Assembly (NCBI GenBank): GCA_030625695.1
Contig: DAOUQK010000275.1
Location: forward strand, 1 to 5,082
Length of the DNA: 5,082 nt
Direction of reading: 5' to 3'
From: Paracoccaceae bacterium
GTDB taxonomy: Bacteria > Pseudomonadota > Alphaproteobacteria > Rhodobacterales > Rhodobacteraceae
Under the pieces are notes generated by a model. That model was not told the origin of the DNA, made no database searches, and worked only from the letters and a program-made list of their open reading frames with translations. Numbering within the stretch: position 1 is the first letter of the stretch; every line of letters starts with the position of its first letter. Below, piece by piece: positions 1 through 5,082 of this stretch. Position numbers and translations under genes: made by a program.

Positions 1-743
1 AGAATCTGCCCCAGAAATTCGATGGTCCTCGGGTCTTGTGCGTCGTCAAAGAACGAGGCCGGCGGTCCGTGTTCGACGATGACACCACGGTCGGTGAAAT
101 AGATGTGGTCGGCAACTTCACGGGCAAAACCCATCTCGTGAGTGACCAGAATACAGGTCATGCCATCTTCGGCCAGCTCCTTGATCGTCAGCAACACTTC
201 GTTAACGGTTTCCGGGTCAAGGGCTGCAGTCACCTCGTCGAACAGCATCACATCCGGGCTCATCGCCAAGGACCGCGCAATCGCCACGCGCTGTTGCTGA
301 CCCCCCGAAAGTTCACCCGGATAGCTGTCTTCCTTACCTTCCAGACGCACCTTTTTGATCAACCTGCGGGCCAGTTTCTCGACCTCAGCCTTTTCATTCT
401 TCAACACCAGCAACGGTGCCATCATGATATTTTCAAGCGCGGTTTTATGCGGGAACAGATTGTATTGCTGAAACACCATCCCCACCTTTTTGCGCAATTC
501 CAGCTTGTCCAGATCGGGGTCATTCACCTCTTGCCCCTCGACCAGAATTGACCCACTCTGAATGTCGTTCAAAGCGTTCACACAGCGGATCAGGGTTGAT
601 TTCCCCGACCCCGAAGGGCCGATAATACAAATCACTTCGCCTTTCATCACGTCCAGCGAGACACCTTTGAGAACCTCAAGCGCGCCAAAAGATTTGTGAA
701 CGTCCTTGATGGACACCATGGGTTCTTTGTCAGTCCATGCCAT
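1..743 (-). CDS. PAAT-family amino acid ABC transporter ATP-binding protein (3' end cut by window edge)
   Basis: This is the cytoplasmic ATPase that powers the importer encoded just upstream; it is of the GlnQ/HisP/AapP type. The frame is open from ATG at 743 to the left edge, giving 247 residues. Family members are about 240-260 residues, so only a short C-terminal tail is missing. Visible motifs: Walker A GPSGSGKST (42-50), Q-loop FQQYNLFP (91-98), signature LSGGQQQR (145-152), Walker B VMLFDE (165-170), D-loop ALD (174-176) and switch His202 in VTHEMGFA. The start is set by AAGGAA, 7 nt upstream of ATG 743; that site overlaps the stop of permease 2, suggesting translational coupling. A second in-frame ATG at codon 9 lacks comparable support. 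The family assignment is very secure. The transported substrate cannot be read from the ATPase. Confidence 0.96.
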   Translation of the reverse strand, partial: MAWTDKEPMVSIKDVHKSFGALEVLKGVSLDVMKGEVICIIGPSGSGKSTLIRCVNALNDIQSGSILVEGQEVNDPDLDKLELRKKVGMVFQQYNLFPHKTALENIMMAPLLVLKNEKAEVEKLARRLIKKVRLEGKEDSYPGELSGGQQQRVAIARSLAMSPDVMLFDEVTAALDPETVNEVLLTIKELAEDGMTCILVTHEMGFAREVADHIYFTDRGVIVEHGPPASFFDDAQDPRTIEFLGQI

Positions 744-750
744 ATCGGTA

Positions 751-756
751 TTCCTT
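751..756 (-). promoter_or_regulatory. Ribosome binding site of the ATPase gene
   Basis: Minus-strand AAGGAA lies 7 nt before ATG 743. Its first base is the last base of the TGA stop of permease 2, so termination and re-initiation are nearly coincident. It decides the ATPase start in favour of codon 1 rather than the second ATG eight codons later. Confidence 0.75.
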
Positions 757-1598
757 CAGGTTATAACTGCGAATTTCTTTTCAAGCCGTACTGTCCACCG
801 GGCAATCGGATAGCAGTAGATGAAGAAAAGAAACAAAACGAATGAGTACATCGGGATCAGCAAATCGCTGCGCCCACCTTCAGCGGCCAGGATTTGCCCG
901 GTCAGGGTCATCACTTCGGACACGCCAACAATCGAGGCCAGAACCGTGGCCATGGTCAGGATCGAATACAGGTTCATCCACGGCGGCAACATGCGTTTCA
1001 CACATTGCGGCAGAATGATCCGCCACAGCACCTGATTGCGCGAAAACGCCAGACTTTCGGCCGCTTCCCACTGGCCACTGGGCAAGGACTGTACCGCACC
1101 ACGTACGATTTCCGAGACATTGGCCATCACCGGCAACGACAGGCCGAAGATCGCCTTCAGCCAGTCAGGCAGGGGGATCGTCAGGCCAAATATCTTGAAC
1201 TCAAACGGCAACAGGAACATGGCGAAGAACAACAAAACCAACCATGGCGCGTTGCGGAAAAACTGCGTTACGAACCAGGCAAATTTACGCACAAACGGGT
1301 TAAGCGATATCTGCCCCAGCCCAAGGGCCGCGCCCGAGATTGTCCCGACGGCCATAGCCAGAACGGAAATGACGATGTTGAAAATGAACCCTTTCAACAT
1401 CAATGGCATCCAGCGGGTCAGCACCTCAAGGATTGACGCCCGCTCTGGGTCGGTGGCAGCAAAGGCCGCAGGAATGGTCGCGATGATGCAGACGGCCACC
1501 AATACCAGCCCATGCCAGGGTTGCAGATGAAACCGATCATCAGGCCGCGGGCGCGGCGCCATCATGACGGGCAGGATTTTATGTTTTTGTGTGTTCAT
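756..1598 (-). CDS. PAAT-family amino acid ABC transporter permease 2 (HisM/GlnP type)
   Basis: This inner-membrane subunit (280 residues) would form half of the translocation channel, paired with permease 1 and docked on the ATPase. A long polar N-terminus (about 1-28) precedes hydrophobic segments near 30-48, 70-95, 115-132, 150-168, 212-230 and 248-268. The motif RNAPWLVLLFF (115-125) is the family's conserved RN-P-L block. The EAA loop starts at Glu178 (EAAESLAFS) and ends in LP at 196-197. The usual glycine of EAA---G is Ala184 here, unlike permease 1, which has the glycine. The N-terminal extension with an extra membrane segment makes it longer than permease 1, a common asymmetry in PAAT systems. 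ATG 1598 was chosen because AGGAGG sits 8 nt before it; GTG 1616 and ATG 1604 are in frame but lie upstream of, or only 2 nt from, that site. Confidence 0.94.
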   Translation of the reverse strand: MNTQKHKILPVMMAPRPRPDDRFHLQPWHGLVLVAVCIIATIPAAFAATDPERASILEVLTRWMPLMLKGFIFNIVISVLAMAVGTISGAALGLGQISLNPFVRKFAWFVTQFFRNAPWLVLLFFAMFLLPFEFKIFGLTIPLPDWLKAIFGLSLPVMANVSEIVRGAVQSLPSGQWEAAESLAFSRNQVLWRIILPQCVKRMLPPWMNLYSILTMATVLASIVGVSEVMTLTGQILAAEGGRSDLLIPMYSFVLFLFFIYCYPIARWTVRLEKKFAVIT

Positions 1599-1606
1599 TG
1601 TCATAT

Positions 1607-1612
1607 CCTCCT
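1607..1612 (-). promoter_or_regulatory. Ribosome binding site that sets the permease 2 start
   Basis: Minus-strand AGGAGG immediately follows the TGA stop of permease 1 (1615-1613) and is 8 nt before ATG 1598. The two other in-frame starts are unsuitable: GTG 1616 lies upstream of the site, and ATG 1604 is only 2 nt away. The arrangement predicts coupled translation of the two permeases, which would help equal production of the heterodimer. Confidence 0.85.
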
Positions 1613-2359
1613 TCACGCTCCGAAACCGGGTATTTTCAAACTGCGTTCCCAGCGGTTCATGCCCCAGACAAGCACACCCACAAGGGCGAAATAGGTGATC
1701 AGCAAAAAGATCATCATCTCGGTCACATTCACATTGTCGGACCAGATTTGATTGGCCTCATACAACATTTCGGGCACCGCAATTGCATAGGCCAGCGTGG
1801 TGGTTTTCACCAGATTGACCAGATTGTTGTTCAGCGCGGGCAGGGCCACGCGGATCGCCAATGGCAGGGTCACATGCAGATAGATTGTCAGCCGTGAGAA
1901 TCCGAGAGCTTCGGCGGCCTCGATAGTCGAATTTGGCACCGCCTCGATGCCTGACCGAAAGATCTCCACGTTGAATGCACCGGCAAAGAACGAAAGCGAT
2001 ATCGCTGCCCAGGCAAAGCCGCCCAGAATGGGCTGTTGCCCGCCATAGCCGTTTGAAACGGTCGGCAGCAAAGATGAGATGGCAAAATAGAAGAAATACA
2101 ACTGGACCAGCGGCGGGGTATTGCGGAACAATTGGATATAGCCGTTCATGATCCGACGGGTCCATTTCAGCGGAGAGTTTTGCAGCCACGCACCAATGAT
2201 GCCGATGATGATCGAGAAAAACAGGCATACCAGCGATAATTTGATGGTCATAAAAAACCCGGCGATCATCCGATCCCGGTCATAACTGTCGTAAAGAAAC
2301 GGAAGATTTATCCCCGTTTCGTCGTAAAATACACGGAACCACTCGAAAAACGCTTCCAT
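1613..2359 (-). CDS. PAAT-family amino acid ABC transporter permease 1 (HisQ/GlnP type)
   Basis: This inner-membrane channel subunit (248 residues) is the probable partner of permease 2. A short amphipathic N-terminus leads into the first membrane helix near 31-56, followed by the motif RNTPPLVQLYF (80-90). Further hydrophobic stretches lie near 88-101, 111-133, 180-196 and 213-236. The EAA loop is canonical: EAAEALG at 147-153, ending in LP at 165-166, the surface that contacts the ATPase. ATG 2359 was chosen because GGGGAG lies 5 nt upstream and the product then starts with a normal PAAT permease N-terminus. The frame stays open up to 2497, but that extension would run through the intergenic hairpin and into the binding-protein gene. 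It is separated from permease 2 by 14 bp. Confidence 0.94.
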   Translation of the reverse strand: MEAFFEWFRVFYDETGINLPFLYDSYDRDRMIAGFFMTIKLSLVCLFFSIIIGIIGAWLQNSPLKWTRRIMNGYIQLFRNTPPLVQLYFFYFAISSLLPTVSNGYGGQQPILGGFAWAAISLSFFAGAFNVEIFRSGIEAVPNSTIEAAEALGFSRLTIYLHVTLPLAIRVALPALNNNLVNLVKTTTLAYAIAVPEMLYEANQIWSDNVNVTEMMIFLLITYFALVGVLVWGMNRWERSLKIPGFGA

Positions 2360-2364
2360 ACCCT

Positions 2365-2370
2365 CTCCCC
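2365..2370 (-). promoter_or_regulatory. Ribosome binding site of permease 1
   Basis: Minus-strand GGGGAG lies 5 nt before ATG 2359, within a purine-rich stretch. It supports 2359 as the start rather than the ATG at 2497. It lies about 30 nt downstream of the intercistronic hairpin, so the hairpin should not mask it directly. Confidence 0.7.
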
Positions 2371-2395
2371 TTTTATCCGATCGTTGCGGATTTAT

Positions 2396-2429
2396 AGAAA
2401 CCGGCGGCGGGAACGATGCCCCGCCGCCG
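2396..2429 (-). terminator. GC-rich intercistronic stem-loop after the binding-protein gene (attenuator or mRNA stabiliser)
   Basis: A perfect 10-bp inverted repeat, CGGCGGCGGG (2429-2420) and CCCGCCGCCG (2411-2402) on the transcribed-RNA strand, flanks an 8-nt loop. It starts 13 nt after the TAA of the binding protein and is followed by GTTTC rather than a long T run. A strong stem with a weak T tract fits partial termination or a 3'-end stabiliser that leaves excess binding-protein mRNA over permease mRNA. Such elements are well known after binding-protein genes in ABC operons (for example malE-malF). Full termination is less likely because the permeases have no evident promoter of their own. 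Confidence 0.75.
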
Positions 2430-2442
2430 ATACGTTCAGGAA

Positions 2443-3255
2443 TTACTTGTACTTGTCGTGCATGTCCTGCGCGAAGGGCGTGTTGGCCACACCCCATTTT
2501 GTTTCCAGCTCAAGAATACGACCCGACTTGTGCCAGCCGATGATCATCTCGCCCATCATGTCATGGAAACGATCTTCGCCCAGCGCCACGGCCAGGCCCC
2601 AGGGGGCATCGTCGATGGTTGGCAGAGGCATCTCATAATCGGCCCACTCATCCTGCTCCAAAGTCGCCACATGGCTGGAATCGTCATAAACAAAGGCAAC
2701 GCAATTGCCGGCTTTCATGGCTGCATAAACCTCGGCGGTGCCTTTGAAAGCAACGATTTTAGCGCCAAACTCACGACCGGTTTTCTTATTGTAAAACGCG
2801 CCCTGAATGCCGCAAACGGGCTTGCCGCGCAGGTCTTCCCATGCGGTGAAACCAAAGCTTTTCGGAGTCATGATGTTGGTGCCCGAAGAATAATAGTTCG
2901 GGTCGGCAATAAAGACCACTTTGCGCCGGTCTGGCTTGTCCGTCATCGTCGCAATCAAAAGATCAACTTTGCCCTGCTGCAGGAACTGCATGCGGTTGGA
3001 ACTGACCACCGGTATGAATTCGATGCTCACACCCAGCTTGTCGGCCACGTCCTGCGCCAGATCAGGTTCGATACCGATGATCGCACCGGAGGTGTCGCGA
3101 AAGCCGTAGGGCTTGTAGTCGGCCTTGACGGCCACGCGCAATGTGCCGCGCGCCTTGATGTCGTCGATGACATCGGCCTGAGCGGGCAGTGCCGTCAGGG
3201 CAAGTGCACCCATCGCTGCGGCCATCGCCATTCTTTTGGTCATTGTTGTAAACAT
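2443..3255 (-). CDS. Periplasmic amino-acid-type substrate-binding protein (SBP_bac_3)
   Basis: This is the receptor of the importer (270 residues precursor). A Sec signal peptide runs from 1 to about 27: basic TKR (6-8), an Ala/Leu-rich core, and the cleavage site AQA before Asp28. The mature protein begins with the usual domain start (IKARGTLRVAV, 33-43), followed by GIEPDLA (61-67), SSNR ending at Arg88, and a GKVDLLIATMT block with Arg110, the expected ligand-carboxylate arginine of the family. The motif AFVYDDS (187-193) supplies the amino-group-binding aspartate (Asp191 or Asp192). This pattern most resembles the GltI/AapJ-like branch. Cys148 and Cys185 could form a disulfide in lobe 2. 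ATG 3255 is preferred: AAGGAG lies 6 nt upstream and the signal peptide then has normal length. The true ligand is unknown; an acidic or N-modified amino acid is an inference. Confidence 0.95.
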   Translation of the reverse strand: MFTTMTKRMAMAAAMGALALTALPAQADVIDDIKARGTLRVAVKADYKPYGFRDTSGAIIGIEPDLAQDVADKLGVSIEFIPVVSSNRMQFLQQGKVDLLIATMTDKPDRRKVVFIADPNYYSSGTNIMTPKSFGFTAWEDLRGKPVCGIQGAFYNKKTGREFGAKIVAFKGTAEVYAAMKAGNCVAFVYDDSSHVATLEQDEWADYEMPLPTIDDAPWGLAVALGEDRFHDMMGEMIIGWHKSGRILELETKWGVANTPFAQDMHDKYK

Positions 3256-3261
3256 AGTCTT

Positions 3262-3267
3262 CTCCTT
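3262..3267 (-). promoter_or_regulatory. Ribosome binding site that sets the binding-protein start
   Basis: Minus-strand AAGGAG is 6 nt before ATG 3255. The in-frame GTG at 3279 lies upstream of this site and would add eight polar residues before the signal peptide, so it is discarded. The site is strong, consistent with the high expression usual for a binding protein. Confidence 0.85.
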
Positions 3268-3292
3268 GTTGGGCCACACATTGTTTTTGTTA

Positions 3293-3311
3293 CAAATCGG
3301 TGGCAGATTTG
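3293..3311 (-). repeat. Small inverted repeat in the gap before the binding-protein gene
   Basis: CAAATC (3311-3306) and GATTTG (3298-3293) are a perfect 6-bp inverted repeat around a 7-nt spacer, in the 96-bp gap between the MmgE/PrpD stop and the binding-protein start. It is AT-rich and not followed by a T run on the transcribed strand, so it is not a convincing terminator. It could be an operator half-site pair for a dimeric regulator, a weak RNA hairpin about 40 nt upstream of the start codon, or chance. No convincing -35/-10 pair was found beside it. Confidence 0.4.
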
Positions 3312-3351
3312 AGCATGGTTTTATGGTGCTCGTTTCACGGGTAAATTGCTA

Positions 3352-4761
3352 TTACTTTCCTTGTCGTTTTGCTGACCCCCCGCCGGTAACGGCATGAATC
3401 GGGGGTAAATTCGAAATCTGGCCACATAATTCAGCCACGAGCAAAAGCAGGTCTTGCTCCATGATATGAGGTTCAACATTGCGGCAACCGGCAAATTCCA
3501 AACATTCCTCGACCTTTTTCAAAAAATCCACGTCGCTCAACGGCCGGCCGGGCATACCGTAAGCCTCGCCACAAAACCCGCATCGTTCGCTTTTGTCCTT
3601 CAGAACAACCCGCACCCGCGTGCTTTCGGGGTGGCGTTGGCGGGCCTTGTCAGTCGACAGATCAACCGCTTGGTGAATCCGAACTTTTCCCATCAGGGTT
3701 TTGACGCGGGTCGAATGAATAGTCTCGCGGGTCAGGTCCCGTAACCGGACCCCCCCGTTCAAGATCGCACAGGCGGCGGCAAACGGCAGGCTGAATTGCG
3801 CCTGCGCCGGGGTTTCAGGATTGTCGTGGATCAGGCTGATCCGCACCAGTTCCGGCACCTCCAGCCTTACCCCGTCGATGTTATCCGCAGATATGCCCGC
3901 GTGAAAAGTCAGACGGGCGATTTCTTCTATCGCTGCATGGGCTGCCGAACAAACCGGATAAAGCTTGATCAACAGGCCAGGATCAACAAGACGCCAACGC
4001 TTGCCCAGCGTTTCGATCTGCGCCGGGGCGGCCACATCATTATTCAACAGATGCAGGAACCCGGTCTGCCCTTCGATGCCGTCGTCCGGGCCGGTCAATC
4101 CAGCCGCCACAACCCGGGCAAAACGGATCGCCCGCCCTGCCGCCTCGCCCACCAGAAACGGCTTGGCATTGGTGCCAAACACCGACTTGCCGCCGCCCGC
4201 CGCCGCCGCCGCCATACCAATCGCCTGCGCGATCTGCGCCTCATTGCATCCCAGCAGGCGCGCCGCCGCCGCCGTAGCGCCGATCATTCCAAAGGTAACA
4301 GTAGACCACCAGCCACGAAAATAATGCTGCTGCGTAGCGATATCTGCCAACACATAGGCAATCTCTGAACCGATGATGAAGGCGCAACGGGTCTCTTCCT
4401 CCGAACTGCCCAATTCCTGTGCCAACGCCAAAACGGTCGGGAATACCACGGCAGACCCGTGCATGATGCCGGTGTAACTGGTATCGTCAAAGTCCCAGAA
4501 ATGCGCGGCACAACCGTTGATCAACGCAGCTGTTTCCGCGCGGGCCGTGCCCCCGGTTGCCAGCCCGCAATCCCCCTGCCCGTCAGTCCAGATTGCCGCC
4601 AGTTTCCTGACCTCGTCGCTGGCCCCCCCGGCGATCATCACCCCCAGCGTATCCAGCATGGCGCGATGCGCGGCGCGATGCACATCCATCGGAATATCCG
4701 CAGCCTGCAAACCACTGGCCCAAATGGCAAACTGCCGCGTTATGCCTTGCACCTCTGTCAT
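3352..4761 (-). CDS. MmgE/PrpD-family protein (dehydratase / decarboxylase / epimerase-like), substrate unknown
   Basis: This is a predicted cytoplasmic enzyme of 469 residues, a normal length for a family that includes 2-methylcitrate dehydratase, cis-aconitate decarboxylase and iminodisuccinate epimerase. Features in order: helical lid domain with AHFWDFDDTSY (86-96) holding Asp90 and Thr94; His101 of the HGSA motif; RGWWSTVTFG (149-158); an Ala5-Gly3 run ending in GKSVFG (184-196); Lys200 of NAKPF; the GLTGP and EGQTGF block (221-235); KLYPVCSAAH (266-275); FSLPF (323-327); and a C-terminal CGFC motif (394-397). Asp90, Thr94, His101, Lys200 and Lys266 line up with catalytic-pocket residues of ACOD1. 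The ACOD1 His159 position appears to be Trp152. ATG 4761 overlaps the upstream TGA (ATGA), which indicates translational coupling to the SoxG-like gene. A weak purine-rich stretch precedes it. Family is secure; reaction and substrate are not. Confidence 0.92.
   Translation of the reverse strand: MTEVQGITRQFAIWASGLQAADIPMDVHRAAHRAMLDTLGVMIAGGASDEVRKLAAIWTDGQGDCGLATGGTARAETAALINGCAAHFWDFDDTSYTGIMHGSAVVFPTVLALAQELGSSEEETRCAFIIGSEIAYVLADIATQQHYFRGWWSTVTFGMIGATAAAARLLGCNEAQIAQAIGMAAAAAGGGKSVFGTNAKPFLVGEAAGRAIRFARVVAAGLTGPDDGIEGQTGFLHLLNNDVAAPAQIETLGKRWRLVDPGLLIKLYPVCSAAHAAIEEIARLTFHAGISADNIDGVRLEVPELVRISLIHDNPETPAQAQFSLPFAAACAILNGGVRLRDLTRETIHSTRVKTLMGKVRIHQAVDLSTDKARQRHPESTRVRVVLKDKSERCGFCGEAYGMPGRPLSDVDFLKKVEECLEFAGCRNVEPHIMEQDLLLLVAELCGQISNLPPIHAVTGGGSAKRQGK
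4189..4275 (-). repeat. Two GCC trinucleotide runs inside the MmgE/PrpD gene
   Basis: Three GCC units (4189-4197), a single extra C, and five GCC units (4199-4213) encode the Gly3 and Ala5 stretches of AAAAAGGGKS. A second run near 4262-4273 encodes the alanines of GATAAAARLLG. The reading frame passes through both without disruption and the conserved family blocks continue on both sides, so these are coding low-complexity tracts, not damage. They are potential slippage sites. Confidence 0.6.
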
Positions 4762-5082
4762 GCGGCCCGCCTGATGTCATACCCAAAGGGGGTGGCGTTC
4801 AGGCAAATGAAGTCCCAAAGACTATGGGCCCAGGTGACAGGCACAAGGATATCGAACCGCTCGGCAGAACTCCGGTGGATCAACACCCCGACATGATGAA
4901 TACCCGTCTGAACAAAGCTATCCACCGGCATGGCACTGGCGCGGAAATCAATCGGTGCAAGCCGTGCCATGACATCCTCGGCGGCAGGCCCTTCGACACT
5001 GATCCGCGTACGGGCGTGGCTCAGATCCTGAACCGCCAGCGATGAGGCGTTCAGCAAGCTATCCGGGAGAGTGATCGGCGAC
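4758..5082 (-). CDS. Sarcosine oxidase gamma-subunit-like protein (SoxG/MgdD family), 5' end outside the window
   Basis: The frame is open from the right edge to TGA at 4758, giving 107 C-terminal residues of a protein usually near 180-210 residues. It shows the family's late blocks in order: DLSHARTRISVEGPAAEDVMARL, then PIDFR, a hydrophobic beta segment (HHVGVLIHR), the hallmark FDILVP, and a terminal SLWDFI helix close to the C-terminus. SoxG is the small T-protein-fold-like subunit of heterotetrameric sarcosine oxidase, a flavoenzyme that oxidatively demethylates secondary amines and hands formaldehyde units to tetrahydrofolate. Related subunits occur in N-methylglutamate dehydrogenase and other secondary-amine oxidases. 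In those operons gamma is usually the last subunit, so alpha, beta and delta genes are expected beyond the right edge. It overlaps the MmgE/PrpD start by 4 bp. A TTG at 5057 is in frame but is not a plausible start, because the family domain should begin well before it. Confidence 0.88.
   Translation of the reverse strand, partial: SPITLPDSLLNASSLAVQDLSHARTRISVEGPAAEDVMARLAPIDFRASAMPVDSFVQTGIHHVGVLIHRSSAERFDILVPVTWAHSLWDFICLNATPFGYDIRRAA

Noticed and set aside
222..236. DEVTAALD instead of the commoner DEPTSALD after Walker B in the ATPase
   Set aside because: Val in place of Pro here is known in PAAT ATPases, and all catalytic residues are present, so it is not an anomaly.
36..551. Plus-strand open frame opposite the ATPase gene
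   Set aside because: The opposite strand encodes a complete set of ABC ATPase motifs. The plus-strand product is low in meaningful composition and matches no family I know.
1599..1616. GTG 1616 or ATG 1604 as the permease 2 start
   Set aside because: AGGAGG at 1612-1607 lies downstream of the GTG and only 2 nt from ATG 1604, but 8 nt from ATG 1598.
2360..2497. Upstream in-frame ATG at 2497 for permease 1, adding 46 residues
   Set aside because: The extension would translate the intergenic hairpin and overlap the 3' end of the binding-protein gene. ATG 2359 has its own ribosome binding site and gives a normal family N-terminus.
2416..3312. Long plus-strand open frame of 298 codons
   Set aside because: It lies antisense across the well-supported binding-protein gene and both its flanking gaps. 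Its translation has no recognisable domain and is rich in His, Arg and Cys, as expected for the complement of a GC-rich gene.
3256..3351. Sigma-70-like promoter in the gap before the binding-protein gene (TTTACC with a later CATAAA/ATAAAA)
   Set aside because: Spacing is 14-15 nt and both boxes match poorly, so it is not listed as a feature.
4189..4213. Possible frameshift at the interrupted GCC run
   Set aside because: The frame continues without a break and the conserved MmgE/PrpD blocks lie in the same frame on both sides. The extra C only shifts the tract from Ala to Gly codons.
3796..4368. Plus-strand open frames opposite the MmgE/PrpD gene (also 3965-4324)
   Set aside because: Arg/His/Ala-rich shadow translations of a conserved minus-strand enzyme gene.

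Overview
All recognisable genes in this window lie on the minus strand and read from the right edge to the left. They appear to form one operon, cut at both ends by the window. Transcription order: the 3' part of a heterotetrameric sarcosine oxidase gamma-subunit (SoxG/MgdD-like) gene; an MmgE/PrpD-family enzyme; a periplasmic substrate-binding protein; two inner-membrane permeases; and an ATPase. The last four make a complete polar amino acid transporter (PAAT)-type ABC importer. The ATPase lacks only its last few codons. No RNA genes, mobile elements, CRISPR arrays or integration scars were seen.

The organism is probably an alphaproteobacterium, most likely of the Rhodobacterales/Roseobacter type. 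This is inferred from moderately high GC, strong AGGAGG-like ribosome binding sites, Sec signal peptides of the usual proteobacterial form, and the combination of SoxG-like, MmgE/PrpD and PAAT genes. No marker gene fixes the taxonomy.

Layout. The SoxG-like gene (right edge to 4758) overlaps the MmgE/PrpD gene (4761-3352) by an ATGA junction, so the two enzymes are tightly coupled. A 96-bp gap with a small inverted repeat leads to the binding protein (3255-2443). An 83-bp gap holding a perfect 10-bp GC-rich hairpin separates it from permease 1 (2359-1613). Permease 2 (1598-756) and the ATPase (743 to the left edge) follow at 14 and 12 bp, each with its ribosome binding site against or overlapping the previous stop codon.

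Working model (inference): the importer brings in an amino-acid-like solute. The binding protein resembles the glutamate/aspartate (GltI/DEBP) branch, including two arginines at the same 22-residue spacing. The SoxG subunit would belong to a flavin-dependent oxidase or dehydrogenase of secondary or tertiary amines, encoded mostly beyond the right edge. The MmgE/PrpD enzyme would eliminate, hydrate or epimerise an acidic carbon skeleton. One attractive reading is catabolism of an N-substituted acidic amino acid, because iminodisuccinate epimerase is itself an MmgE/PrpD protein. The substrate cannot be read from the sequence.
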